Shown piece after piece: positions 1-6,941 of a DNA stretch of 7,781 bases. The DNA lies in the NCBI GenBank assembly GCA_900770805.1, contig CAAGLP010000136.1:1-7781 (forward strand). The letters run 5' to 3'. Numbering within the stretch: position 1 is the first letter of the stretch; every line of letters starts with the position of its first letter. The stretch is from an uncultured Paraprevotella sp. GTDB taxonomy: Bacteria > Bacteroidota > Bacteroidia > Bacteroidales > Bacteroidaceae. The notes under the pieces were generated by a model. That model did no database searches. It worked only from the letters and a program-made list of their open reading frames with translations, and was not told the origin of the DNA. The position numbers and the translations under genes were made by a program.

Positions 1-17
1 GTGTGCTCTTCCGATCT
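1..17 (-). other. Illumina adapter remnant at left contig end
   Basis: The first 17 bases read GTGTGCTCTTCCGATCT, which is the 3' end of the Illumina TruSeq read-2 adapter. The reverse complement of these bases reappears at the right end of the window. They are not genomic. They extend the korB frame by a few false codons (reading I-G-R-A-H), which should be trimmed. The junction is ambiguous by one or two bases because the last true codon, AAG at 16-18, shares bases with the adapter. Confidence 0.97.
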
Positions 18-681
18 TGGCATTCTTGGCTCGACCGGTCTTGTCGTAGATGCTATCGATAGTGCCATGGTTGAAGATAACGCAATCCTGCATTATCTCG
101 CATACGGATGCACCCTTGTGGTTGTATGCTGCCTTTAGGATTTCAATAGTGCCGGGCGCGTCTGTGGCTACGGCACGTGCAAAGAAGTGTCCGCGAGCAC
201 CAAAACATAATTCTGCAGGGCGGAAGGGATCCTCTACAGTACCATAGGGACTGCTCTTGCTGACAAAGCCGCGAGGACTGGTGGGTGAATACTGTCCCTT
301 GGTAAGACCATAGATACGATTATTCAGAAGAATCATATTGAGGTCTATGTTTCTGCGGTTGGCGTGGATAAAGTGATTACCGCCAATAGCCAGTCCGTCG
401 CCATCACCACTTACCTGCCATACTGTAAGGCGTGGGTTAGCCACCTTGCAACCTGTGGCAATGGCTGCTGCGCGTCCATGTATGGTGTTCATACCATAAG
501 TGGCCATATAATGAGGCAGTCGGCTAGAACAACCGATACCGGAGATTACTGCAATGTCGGCAGGTGCAACACCGATTTCTGCCATAGCCTTGTGCAAAGA
601 GGCAAGGAAGAAGTGGTCACCACATCCGGGACACCATCTTGGCTGTCCCTTCTTGAAATCTTGAGCTGTGTATGTTGCCAT
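18..681 (-). CDS. korB: 2-oxoacid:ferredoxin oxidoreductase subunit beta, C-terminus missing (probably KorB)
   Basis: This is the thiamine-diphosphate-binding beta subunit of a 2-oxoacid:ferredoxin oxidoreductase. With the alpha subunit it decarboxylates a 2-oxoacid (probably 2-oxoglutarate), forms the acyl-CoA and reduces ferredoxin in the cytoplasm. The frame begins ATG-GCA-ACA at 681 (MATYTAQDF) and is open to the contig edge. Visible motifs are WCPGCGD at residues 16-22, near the N-terminus as in the family; GDGDG at 92-96, the start of the ThDP/Mg2+ motif; and LNNRIYGLTKGQ at 119-130, which completes it. About 221 genuine codons are present, whereas family members are usually about 330-340, so roughly the last third is lost to the contig end and not to mutation. 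It starts 13 bases after the korA stop, so the two are almost certainly cotranscribed. A weak AGGA lies upstream of the start, as is common in Bacteroidetes. Substrate (2-oxoglutarate rather than pyruvate or branched-chain acids) is inferred from the pairing and cannot be proved from sequence alone. Confidence 0.93.
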
Positions 682-694
682 GATAATGTCCTGA

Positions 695-2530
695 TTATTT
701 AGTGAGAATGGTGTTGAAAGCCTCTACTAGTTCAGTTACCTTGAAGGGCTGACCCTTTACTTCGTTATATTGTGCAGGGCAGAAACCATCAGTCTTCATG
801 CGAAGCCAACCGGCCAATTGTCCCATGTTCTGTTCTGCAACAACAACTTTGGGATACTTCTTGAGAACCTCTTCTGCATTCTTGGGGAGAGGATTGATAT
901 ATCTGAAGTGCGCCATCGCAACTTTCTTGCCAGCAGCACGCATCTCCTCCATTGCGGCACGTAAGTGTCCGTATGTACCGCCAAAACCAACTATCAGGAG
1001 TTCGGCATCGTCCTTGTCGCCAAGTACTTCAATGTCGGGTACGTTGATATTGGCTATCTTTTGTGCACGCTTGCGTGTCATCAGATCGTGGTTCTCGGGG
1101 TTTGTGCTGATAGCACCGGTCTTGTCGTCCTTTTCCAGACCGCCCAGAATGTGCTCAAATCCCTCACGTCCGGGAACGGCCCAATATCGTGTGCCGTTTT
1201 CCTTACGCATGTAGGGAGTCCATGTGCCCTTCATCTCTTCGGGTACGTATGGGGGATTGATAGCGGGGTACTCTGCAAGATTGGGCAAACGGAATGCACC
1301 GGAACCGTTGGCAACATATGCATCTGTAAGAAGAATTACAGGTGTCATGTGCTCAAGAGCTATCTTTGAGGCTTCGTATGCGGCATCAAAACAGTCTGTA
1401 GGACTTGTTGCTGCCAATACTGGCATTGGGCTTTCACCATTACGGCCGAACAGGGCCTGTAACAGGTCGGTCTGTTCGCTCTTGGTAGGCAGACCGGTTG
1501 CAGGGCCGCCGCGCTGTACGTCAAGGATTACCAATGGCAGTTCCATGATAACTGCAAGGTTCATTGCCTCGCTCTTCAGGCACATACCCGGACCTGAGGT
1601 GCTTGTTACAGCCAGAGCTCCGGCAAATGATGCACCTACACTGGAGGCACAACCGGAAATCTCGTCCTCGCACTGTACGGTAGTAACACCAAGACTCTTG
1701 TGCTTTGACAATTCGTGTAGAACGTCAGTTGCAGGAGTGATGGGATATGAACCGAGGAACAATTTCAAACCAGCCTTCTCTGCTGCAGCAATGAAGCCAT
1801 AGGCTGTTGCTTTATTACCGGTAATATCCATGTATCGTCCAGGAACCTTGTTCTTGGTTTCAATGCGATATACGTTTGCTACGCTGGAATGTGTGTTGTG
1901 TCCGTAGTCATATCCAGCCTGTACCACCTTGATATTCGCTTCTGCCACTGCAGGCTTCTTCGCAAACTTTTCCTTCAGGTAGTTGAACGCAATTTCAAGG
2001 TCGCGGTCAAAGAGCCAGCATACAAGGCCTAATGCAAACATGTTACGGCACTTGTTGATGCTCTTGACATCCATACCTGACTCTGCCAAGCAGTTTTTTA
2101 CCATAGAGGTCAGGGGACATGCAATCACACGATCGGGATCAATGCCCATCTCGCCAAGATAATCCTCGCTCTGGAACTGTGCCTTCTCAAGGTCCTTGGG
2201 ACCAAAACTATCTGTGTCGATGATAATTGCCGCATCGGGCTTGGCATAGCGGTACTGTGTTTTCAGCGCTGCCGCGTTCATGGCAACGAGTACATCACAC
2301 TGGTCACCTGGAGTGTAGACCTGGTTAGCACCAATATGCACCTGAAAACCACTGACACCAGTCAGAGAGCCTTGCGGAGCACGGATATCGGCCGGATAGT
2401 CTGGGAAGGTACTGATACTGTTTCCCACTGTTGCGGATACGGTGGAAAATATATTGCCTGCAAGTTGCATGCCATCACCGGAGTCGCCAGAAAAGCGAAC
2501 AACGACTGATTCTCTTTCAGTTATGTTCAT
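695..2530 (-). CDS. korA: 2-oxoacid:ferredoxin oxidoreductase subunit alpha with fused gamma domain (probably KorA)
   Basis: A 611-residue catalytic subunit, close to the usual length for this fused form. Residues about 9-190 are the gamma domain (RFSGDSGDGMQLAG at 12-25, PDYPADIRAPQG at 43-54), which is a separate polypeptide in many archaeal enzymes. Residues about 235-410 are the alpha pyrimidine-binding domain with the signature YPITP at 262-266, the acidic QCEDE at 286-290, and SGPGMCLKSE followed by QRGGPATGLPTKSEQTD (339-355). Residues about 505-605 are the transketolase-C-like domain ending in VVAEQNMGQL. With KorB it should convert 2-oxoglutarate + CoA + oxidised ferredoxin to succinyl-CoA + CO2 + reduced ferredoxin, an anaerobic stand-in for 2-oxoglutarate dehydrogenase. 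No separate ferredoxin-like delta subunit is seen here. The start ATG at 2530 gives a natural N-terminus (MNITERESVVVRFSG) and lies 22 bases past the 3' end of tRNA-Arg. No terminator is visible between them, so korA may be read from the tRNA promoter. The family call is firm; the precise 2-oxoacid is an inference. Confidence 0.95.
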   Translation of the reverse strand: MNITERESVVVRFSGDSGDGMQLAGNIFSTVSATVGNSISTFPDYPADIRAPQGSLTGVSGFQVHIGANQVYTPGDQCDVLVAMNAAALKTQYRYAKPDAAIIIDTDSFGPKDLEKAQFQSEDYLGEMGIDPDRVIACPLTSMVKNCLAESGMDVKSINKCRNMFALGLVCWLFDRDLEIAFNYLKEKFAKKPAVAEANIKVVQAGYDYGHNTHSSVANVYRIETKNKVPGRYMDITGNKATAYGFIAAAEKAGLKLFLGSYPITPATDVLHELSKHKSLGVTTVQCEDEISGCASSVGASFAGALAVTSTSGPGMCLKSEAMNLAVIMELPLVILDVQRGGPATGLPTKSEQTDLLQALFGRNGESPMPVLAATSPTDCFDAAYEASKIALEHMTPVILLTDAYVANGSGAFRLPNLAEYPAINPPYVPEEMKGTWTPYMRKENGTRYWAVPGREGFEHILGGLEKDDKTGAISTNPENHDLMTRKRAQKIANINVPDIEVLGDKDDAELLIVGFGGTYGHLRAAMEEMRAAGKKVAMAHFRYINPLPKNAEEVLKKYPKVVVAEQNMGQLAGWLRMKTDGFCPAQYNEVKGQPFKVTELVEAFNTILTK

Positions 2531-2552
2531 ATCGTAAAAAGGATAATAATCG

Positions 2553-2624
2553 TACCCCCGCCGGGAATCGAACCCGGATCAAAGGTTTAGGAAACCTTCG
2601 TTCTATCCATTTAACTACAGGGGC
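2553..2624 (-). tRNA. tRNA-Arg(CCU)
   Basis: The minus strand folds into a complete 72-base cloverleaf. The acceptor stem GCCCCTG pairs with CGGGGGT (7 bp, two G-U wobbles) and the discriminator is A. The D arm is GTTA...GAAC with three good pairs and a mismatch. The anticodon arm is AAGGT / TTCCTAA / ACCTT, which places CCT at positions 34-36 with T33 before it. The variable loop is TGAT and the T arm is CCGGG-TTCGATT-CCCGG. The anticodon CCU reads the arginine codon AGG. The 3' CCA is not encoded (the bases after the discriminator are CGA), so it must be added enzymatically. The gene lies between secDF and korA on the same strand, only 22 bases upstream of korA. Confidence 0.96.
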
Positions 2625-2627
2625 ATC

Positions 2628-2649
2628 ACTATCACCCGCAGGTGATAGT
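2628..2649. repeat. 9-bp perfect interrupted palindrome upstream of tRNA-Arg
   Basis: ACTATCACC at 2628-2636 is the exact reverse complement of GGTGATAGT at 2641-2649, separated by CGCA. It ends 3 bases before the 5' end of tRNA-Arg. It could be a hairpin in the pre-tRNA leader, an operator overlapping the tRNA start site, or a second termination hairpin after secDF. No long T-run follows on either strand, which argues against a standard intrinsic terminator. The structure is clear; the function is unknown. Confidence 0.6.
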
Positions 2650-2680
2650 AATTATATATATAAATAAGGTGTAGCCCAAA
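2649..2680 (-). promoter_or_regulatory. Candidate promoter for tRNA-Arg (and possibly korAB)
   Basis: On the minus strand TTTG (2680-2677) is followed after exactly 20 bases by TATAATTA (2656-2649). The spacing fits the Bacteroidetes TTTG-N19-21-TAnnTTTG rule, but the -7 half matches only its TA start and looks more like a generic TATAAT box. The TTTG lies in the loop of the putative secDF terminator, and the region between is AT-rich. Transcription would start around 2640-2645, inside the palindrome. This is a weak call, made because some promoter must precede the tRNA. Confidence 0.3.
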
Positions 2681-2688
2681 TGGGCTAC
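2656..2688 (-). terminator. Putative intrinsic terminator of secDF
   Basis: On the minus strand GTAGCCCA at 2688-2681 pairs with TGGGCTAC at 2678-2671 around a 2-base loop (or a 7-bp stem with a 4-base loop). It begins 4 bases after the secDF stop codon. It is followed by ACACC and then TTATTTATATAT, which is AT-rich but not a clean T-run. Position and stem strength favour a terminator, though the tail is imperfect. Confidence 0.6.
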
Positions 2689-2692
2689 CTCC

Positions 2693-5600
2693 TTACTTCT
2701 TTGCGGTCTTGTTCAAGAACAAGTATGCAGTGGGAGCTGCAACAAAGATTGAACTCAATGTACCGAATACAACACCCAATATCATAGCGAAGCTAAAGCT
2801 GATGATGCTGCCTGCACCGCCACCGATAATGCCAATCAGGAAGATTACGGCCAATACGATGAAGGTAGATACTGATGTATTGATTGTACGGTTCAAAGTG
2901 CTGTTTACTGAACGGTTGAACAAATCGTAACGGTTCTGTGTGGGATGGAGGCCCAACTCCTCACGGATACGGTCAAATACTACCACCTTGTCGTTGATAG
3001 AGTAACCGATAGCTGTCAGGATAGCACCGATGAAGGTCTGGTCAATCTCCATGCTGAAGGGCATGATACCCCAAAGGAGGGCATATGCTCCAAGGATAAG
3101 GAGAACGTCTGATACCAGAGCTACGATAGAGCCGATAGAGAAAGCAATGTTGCGGAAACGAACCAGGATATAGATGAAGATGGCTATGATAGCCAAAATC
3201 ACACTCCAGATAGCACCGTATGTGATATCCTCAGCAATTGAAGGACCAACCTTCTGACTGCTGATAATAGAACCACCGGTACGTACGTCACGGTTGATGA
3301 AGGTTTCAAGGGTAAGATCCTGAGCCAACATGTCACCAGCCTTCAGAACCTCAAACAGCTTTGCTTCAATCTCGCTATCTACTGCTGTACCCTCTTCGTT
3401 GATACGATAGTTGGTGCTGATACGCAATGTGTTACCATCTGTACCTAATGCAATAGCGTTGATGTTGCTACCTTCAAATGCTTCGTTAAGAAGAACATTT
3501 GCCTGTTCGGCAGTAACCTGCTTCTCAAACATTACCACGAAGTTGCGACCACCGGTAAAGTCAATGCTCTTGCTGAAACCACGGAAAGTCATACCAGCAA
3601 TAGCGATAAGTGCAAGAACACCGAAGATAGCGAAGCTCTTCTTGTATGCAGCCATGAACTTGTATGCAGGATCCTTGAAGCTGATCCAATTACCGATGGG
3701 AGTCTTGAACTTCAGATTCTGCCACTTACCACGCTCCATCATGCCAGTGTAAAGTACGCGAGTCATGAATACTGCAGTGAAGAAGCTTACAACAATACCG
3801 ATAATCAAGGTTGTTGCGAAGCCCTTGATAGGACCAGTACCGAAGTTGTACAGAATGATACCAGTGATGATACTTGTCAGGTTAGAGTCGAAGATTGCGC
3901 TGAATGCATTGCTATAACCTGCAGCCAAAGCCTCGCGAAGCTTCTTGCCAGCCTTAAGCTCTTCCTTGGTGCGCTCGTAGATAAGCACGTTGGCATCCAC
4001 TGCCATACCCAGAGTCAGAACCATACCAGCAATACCGCTCATGGTGAGAGAAGCCTGGAAGCTTGTCAGGATACCTGCTGTGAAGAACAGGTTCAGCAAC
4101 AAAGCACCATTGGCAACCATACCGGGAACAAGGCCATACATCGCAATCATGTACATCATCAGAATAACGAATGCGATAGCGCAGCTCCATACACCAAGAC
4201 GGATAGACTCGGCACCGAGCGTGGGACCAACAATCTCCTCGCTCACGATCTTAGTAGGAGCAGGCATCTTACCAGACTTCAGCACATTTGCAAGGTCGCG
4301 TGTATCTTCAGCGGTGAAGTTACCTGTAATTTTGCTGTTACCACCAGTGATTTCTGTTTCTACGTTGGGTGCGCTATATACATTATTATCAAGTACAATA
4401 GCAACAGAACGCTGCAGGTTGGCCTTGGTCAAGGCAGCCCAACGGCGTGCACCGTCAACATTCATCTGCATGCTTACGCAGGGACGTCCGTTCTGGTCAA
4501 ACTCATCCTTGGCATCTGTGATAACATCACCTTCCAGGGGAGCGCGACCATTACGCTCTGTTACACGAATAGCATAAAGTTCGTACCAATCAGAACCTTC
4601 GCCTTCGCCAATGCCCTTTACACCCCACTTGAGCTGCAAGTCAGAGGGAAGGATTTCCTTAGCCTCGGGAGTAGCGAGCAACTCGCTGATAGCATCCATG
4701 TCACGCTTGTGAGCGAAGCCGACAACACAACCATAGGCTCCCTGAGTCAACTGCAATTTGCTCAGCAAAGGATGCTGCTTCTTCAGGCGCTCCATTTCAG
4801 CGTCGCTAACATTGGAATTGTTAGCTGTGTTACCAGCAATAGCTGCTGCCAGGTCGGCCTTCTTTTCTGTAGAGTCTGCAGCAACGGTTTCTGCTGTTTC
4901 TGTGGTTTCTTCTGCCTCTTCAATTCCGGCAACTGCTGCCAACTTGGTGTCAAGCTGTGCCAGGAAAGGAGTGATTTCCTGAGAATTGTATGTCTCCCAG
5001 AATTCCAGATTTGCAGAACCCTGCAACAGTTTGCGGACGCGCTCGGGCTCTTTTACACCGGGCATTTCCACCATGATGCGGCCTTCCTGGCCCTCCAGAG
5101 CCTGGATGTTGGGCTGTACCACACCGAAGCGGTCGATACGAGTGCGCAATACATTGTAGCTGTTGTCAATGGCGCTCTTCAGTTCGGCACGCAGAACATT
5201 TTCTACTTCCTTGTCAGTGCTCTTTGGAGAAACCTTGTCGCGAAGTTGCTGTGTAGCAAACAGTTCGGCAAGGGTGCGCTCGGGAGCCATCTCCTTGAAG
5301 TTTTTAACGAACAGGGTAATAAAGTCACTCTGGCTTTCGGTTGCTTCCTTGGCAGACTTCTCTACAGCCTTGCTGAAGGTCTGATCAGTCTCTTCCTTGT
5401 GGTCGGCCAAAGCCTTGATGACGTCAGGAACGCTGACTTCCAGGATTACATTCATACCGCCCTTGAGGTCAAGACCCAAACCAATGCCCATTTCGCGGCA
5501 CTCCTTCAGATTCCAAGACCACAGATAGATGTCGTGGGTGTTGAGGGAGTCCATGTAACGGTCAGCAGCCTCCTTGCCCTCTGTCTGCATCTTTTCCTGG

Positions 5601-5704
5601 TACTTGCCGTCGTAATGGTTTGCTACGACTGAGAAGCTCAGATAAAAGGCACAAACCAAGGTCAGCAGAATAGCAAAAGCCTTTACAAATCCTTTGTTTT
5701 GCAT
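2693..5704 (-). CDS. secDF: Protein translocase subunit SecDF (fused SecD-SecF)
   Basis: A 1,003-residue inner-membrane protein that uses the ion gradient to help pull exported proteins out of the SecYEG channel on the periplasmic side. The SecD half has TM1 (about 8-28), GLDLKGG (77-83) at the start of the P1 domain, the RTRIDRFGVVQPNIQ region (187-201), and TM2-6 between about 502 and 650, with GMAVDANVLIYERTKEEL at 566-583 containing D570. The SecF half starts at about 689 with its first TM, then SIDFTGGRN (713-721), a periplasmic domain, and five more TMs (about 830-990) with IGYSINDKVVVFDRIREE (899-916) containing D905. D570 and D905 fall in the conserved motifs that hold the transport-linked aspartates in studied SecDF proteins. 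This gives about 12 TMs in total. Residues about 256-310 form an acidic, low-complexity insertion (EEAEETTETAET and a stretch rich in A and N) within the periplasmic part of SecD, poorly conserved compared with its flanks. SecD and SecF are separate genes in E. coli; the fusion is typical of Bacteroidetes. The start at 5704 (MQNKGFVKAF) leads directly into TM1. A strong promoter lies upstream and a hairpin follows, so it is probably monocistronic. Confidence 0.98.
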   Translation of the reverse strand: MQNKGFVKAFAILLTLVCAFYLSFSVVANHYDGKYQEKMQTEGKEAADRYMDSLNTHDIYLWSWNLKECREMGIGLGLDLKGGMNVILEVSVPDVIKALADHKEETDQTFSKAVEKSAKEATESQSDFITLFVKNFKEMAPERTLAELFATQQLRDKVSPKSTDKEVENVLRAELKSAIDNSYNVLRTRIDRFGVVQPNIQALEGQEGRIMVEMPGVKEPERVRKLLQGSANLEFWETYNSQEITPFLAQLDTKLAAVAGIEEAEETTETAETVAADSTEKKADLAAAIAGNTANNSNVSDAEMERLKKQHPLLSKLQLTQGAYGCVVGFAHKRDMDAISELLATPEAKEILPSDLQLKWGVKGIGEGEGSDWYELYAIRVTERNGRAPLEGDVITDAKDEFDQNGRPCVSMQMNVDGARRWAALTKANLQRSVAIVLDNNVYSAPNVETEITGGNSKITGNFTAEDTRDLANVLKSGKMPAPTKIVSEEIVGPTLGAESIRLGVWSCAIAFVILMMYMIAMYGLVPGMVANGALLLNLFFTAGILTSFQASLTMSGIAGMVLTLGMAVDANVLIYERTKEELKAGKKLREALAAGYSNAFSAIFDSNLTSIITGIILYNFGTGPIKGFATTLIIGIVVSFFTAVFMTRVLYTGMMERGKWQNLKFKTPIGNWISFKDPAYKFMAAYKKSFAIFGVLALIAIAGMTFRGFSKSIDFTGGRNFVVMFEKQVTAEQANVLLNEAFEGSNINAIALGTDGNTLRISTNYRINEEGTAVDSEIEAKLFEVLKAGDMLAQDLTLETFINRDVRTGGSIISSQKVGPSIAEDITYGAIWSVILAIIAIFIYILVRFRNIAFSIGSIVALVSDVLLILGAYALLWGIMPFSMEIDQTFIGAILTAIGYSINDKVVVFDRIREELGLHPTQNRYDLFNRSVNSTLNRTINTSVSTFIVLAVIFLIGIIGGGAGSIISFSFAMILGVVFGTLSSIFVAAPTAYLFLNKTAKK

Positions 5705-5773
5705 TTTTGTTTTAGATGTTAATTATTTGTTGATTAGTTAATATTCCTGTATCGTTTTGCCATTAAAAGCATG

Positions 5774-5805
5774 CAAATGTATGACTTTTTTTCTGATACG
5801 CCAAA
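5774..5805 (-). promoter_or_regulatory. Bacteroidetes-type promoter of secDF
   Basis: On the minus strand TTTG (5805-5802) is followed after exactly 20 bases by TACATTTG (5781-5774). This is a full match to the known Bacteroidetes sigma consensus TTTG-N19-21-TAnnTTTG. Transcription should start a few bases downstream, around 5766-5770, leaving a leader of about 60-65 bases before the secDF ATG. The lower leader (about 5705-5745) is A-rich on the coding strand with no clear Shine-Dalgarno sequence, as is common in this phylum. A second -7-like box, TAACTTTG (5809-5802), reuses the same TTTG but has no TTTG at the right distance upstream. Confidence 0.8.
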
Positions 5806-5825
5806 GTTATACGCGGAAAAAAGTC
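5783..5825. repeat. Inverted repeat spanning the secDF promoter
   Basis: GACTTTTTTTC at 5783-5793 and GAAAAAAGTC at 5816-5825 are inverted copies, differing by one T in run length, with 22 bases between them. One arm lies in the spacer between the -33 and -7 boxes of the secDF promoter, and the other lies upstream of the -33 box, 10 bases past the stop of the hydrolase gene. It could be an operator, a loose terminator for the upstream gene, or chance pairing of A and T runs. Confidence 0.4.
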
Positions 5826-5835
5826 TAATAATGAC

Positions 5836-6933
5836 CTATTTTGCTGATTTATACACTCGTGTGACAATGGGTAGGTGGTCAGACGAATGTATGTTGTTGT
5901 CTATATGTGTAGAGTGCGTAGCCAGATCATTGCTGACGAATATGTGGTCTATTCTAACAGGAAAGCCCTTTTGGCTATATGAGATGCCCAATCCGTTCCC
6001 ACTCTCGGCAAATGCATTGTTTAAGAGTCCTGTGATTTTCTGGTATGTATACGATATGGGCGTGTCGTTCATGTCGCCGGCCGCTATGATTTGGTGTTTA
6101 TTGTATCTTTTGATGAGAGCACATACGGTATCGGCTTGTTCTGCTCTTTTAGAGGCGGCTGTGCTTAGACGTGACAGAAGTACTCTGCCGCTTGCTTTCA
6201 TTTTTTCTTTGTCGTATTGTTCAATGGCATCTCCATAGGCGCTTTTTTCTTCTGGGCTTATTGCATTGCTTTGTAGGTGATTGTTGATCAGAAGTGTGGT
6301 ATCGCCGTCAAGGTTTATCAAACAGGCAAAGGAACCGTTTCCGAAGCTTAGCGATCTGCTGTATACCGGTTTTCCGATGAAGGGCCACTTGGAAAATATT
6401 CTCAGTCCTCCGTCGTGTAGTACCTTGTAGCCCAGAGAATCCATTTTGTGTTTTAGTGAGGAGAATACAGTTCCAGATTTCGGACATTCCTGCAAGAATA
6501 CGATGTCTGCATCGCTTTTAGCGATGTATTCTACGGATTTCTTGCCATTGAAGCCGTTTGCAGAGTCGCTGGATAAGCTGGCGACATTGAAGGATAATAT
6601 TTTGTAACTCTCCATAGGAGTATTGTCAAAGGGGTTGAATGGACAATATTCCCGTGTATAGTTCCAACACCCCAATATTCCTATGATGGGGAGGGCAATC
6701 CATTTCCATGAGACGATGACCCAAACTAAAATGAATAGAATGTCTAACCCCAGAAAAACAGGGAAAAGCAGGCCCGCTTGAGAAAGTCTTGGATGAATGG
6801 CAGGCGAGAGTAGAGTAGAAAAGCACGTTGCCCACATCAGGATGATGGTGGCAATGTTGGCTCCTGCCATGATGCTTATAAGCATAACATGAGCACCGTG
6901 TTTCACTTTTGAAGTGAAGTTTTCTAGTGTCAT
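5836..6933 (-). CDS. Membrane-anchored endonuclease/exonuclease/phosphatase-family hydrolase
   Basis: A 365-residue protein with an N-terminal membrane part and a C-terminal EEP-fold hydrolase domain. Three hydrophobic segments are visible at about 14-37, 52-74 and 76-90, so the catalytic domain (about 109-362) follows the third segment. All the expected metal and catalytic positions of the EEP (DNase I-like) fold are present: N116 in SFNV, E149 in FLQE, H219 in NNHL, D287 and N289 in GDMND, D329 in RIDHIFVS, and the SDH triad end at D352/H353. It should therefore be an active Mg2+-dependent phosphodiesterase or phosphatase. The family includes nucleases, phospholipases and inositol phosphatases, and sequence alone does not fix the substrate; a membrane-side phosphodiester is an inference. 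It starts 8 bases after the rhomboid stop codon, so the two are likely cotranscribed, and 130 bases before secDF. A 7-bp hairpin lies within codons 5-11. Its codon use looks less biased than that of secDF or korA (for example AGA and CTA are used), which fits lower expression. No better gene name can be supported. Confidence 0.9.
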   Translation of the reverse strand: MTLENFTSKVKHGAHVMLISIMAGANIATIILMWATCFSTLLSPAIHPRLSQAGLLFPVFLGLDILFILVWVIVSWKWIALPIIGILGCWNYTREYCPFNPFDNTPMESYKILSFNVASLSSDSANGFNGKKSVEYIAKSDADIVFLQECPKSGTVFSSLKHKMDSLGYKVLHDGGLRIFSKWPFIGKPVYSRSLSFGNGSFACLINLDGDTTLLINNHLQSNAISPEEKSAYGDAIEQYDKEKMKASGRVLLSRLSTAASKRAEQADTVCALIKRYNKHQIIAAGDMNDTPISYTYQKITGLLNNAFAESGNGLGISYSQKGFPVRIDHIFVSNDLATHSTHIDNNIHSSDHLPIVTRVYKSAK

Positions 6934-6941
6934 TTGTTATG

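Noticed and set aside
18..681. Truncated korB as a broken gene.
   Set aside because: The frame is intact with all visible motifs and ends only because the contig runs into adapter.
1224..1802. A 192-codon open frame on the + strand, opposite korA.
   Set aside because: It is antisense to the conserved alpha domain of KorA and shows no motif; the same holds for the smaller + strand frames in this gene.
2574..2590. A -7-like box (AACCTTTG on the minus strand) inside tRNA-Arg as a private korA promoter.
   Set aside because: The bases are part of the anticodon and variable arms, the box lacks the leading T, and no TTTG lies 19-21 bases upstream.
3990..4577. A 195-codon open frame on the + strand, opposite secDF.
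   Set aside because: It is antisense to conserved SecD transmembrane motifs and has no family signature, so it is a shadow of the codon bias in secDF.
4709..5632. A 307-codon open frame on the + strand, opposite the SecD part of secDF.
   Set aside because: It lies fully antisense to a strongly conserved gene, is rich in C, L and F as expected from reading the complement of its codons, and shows no recognisable domain.
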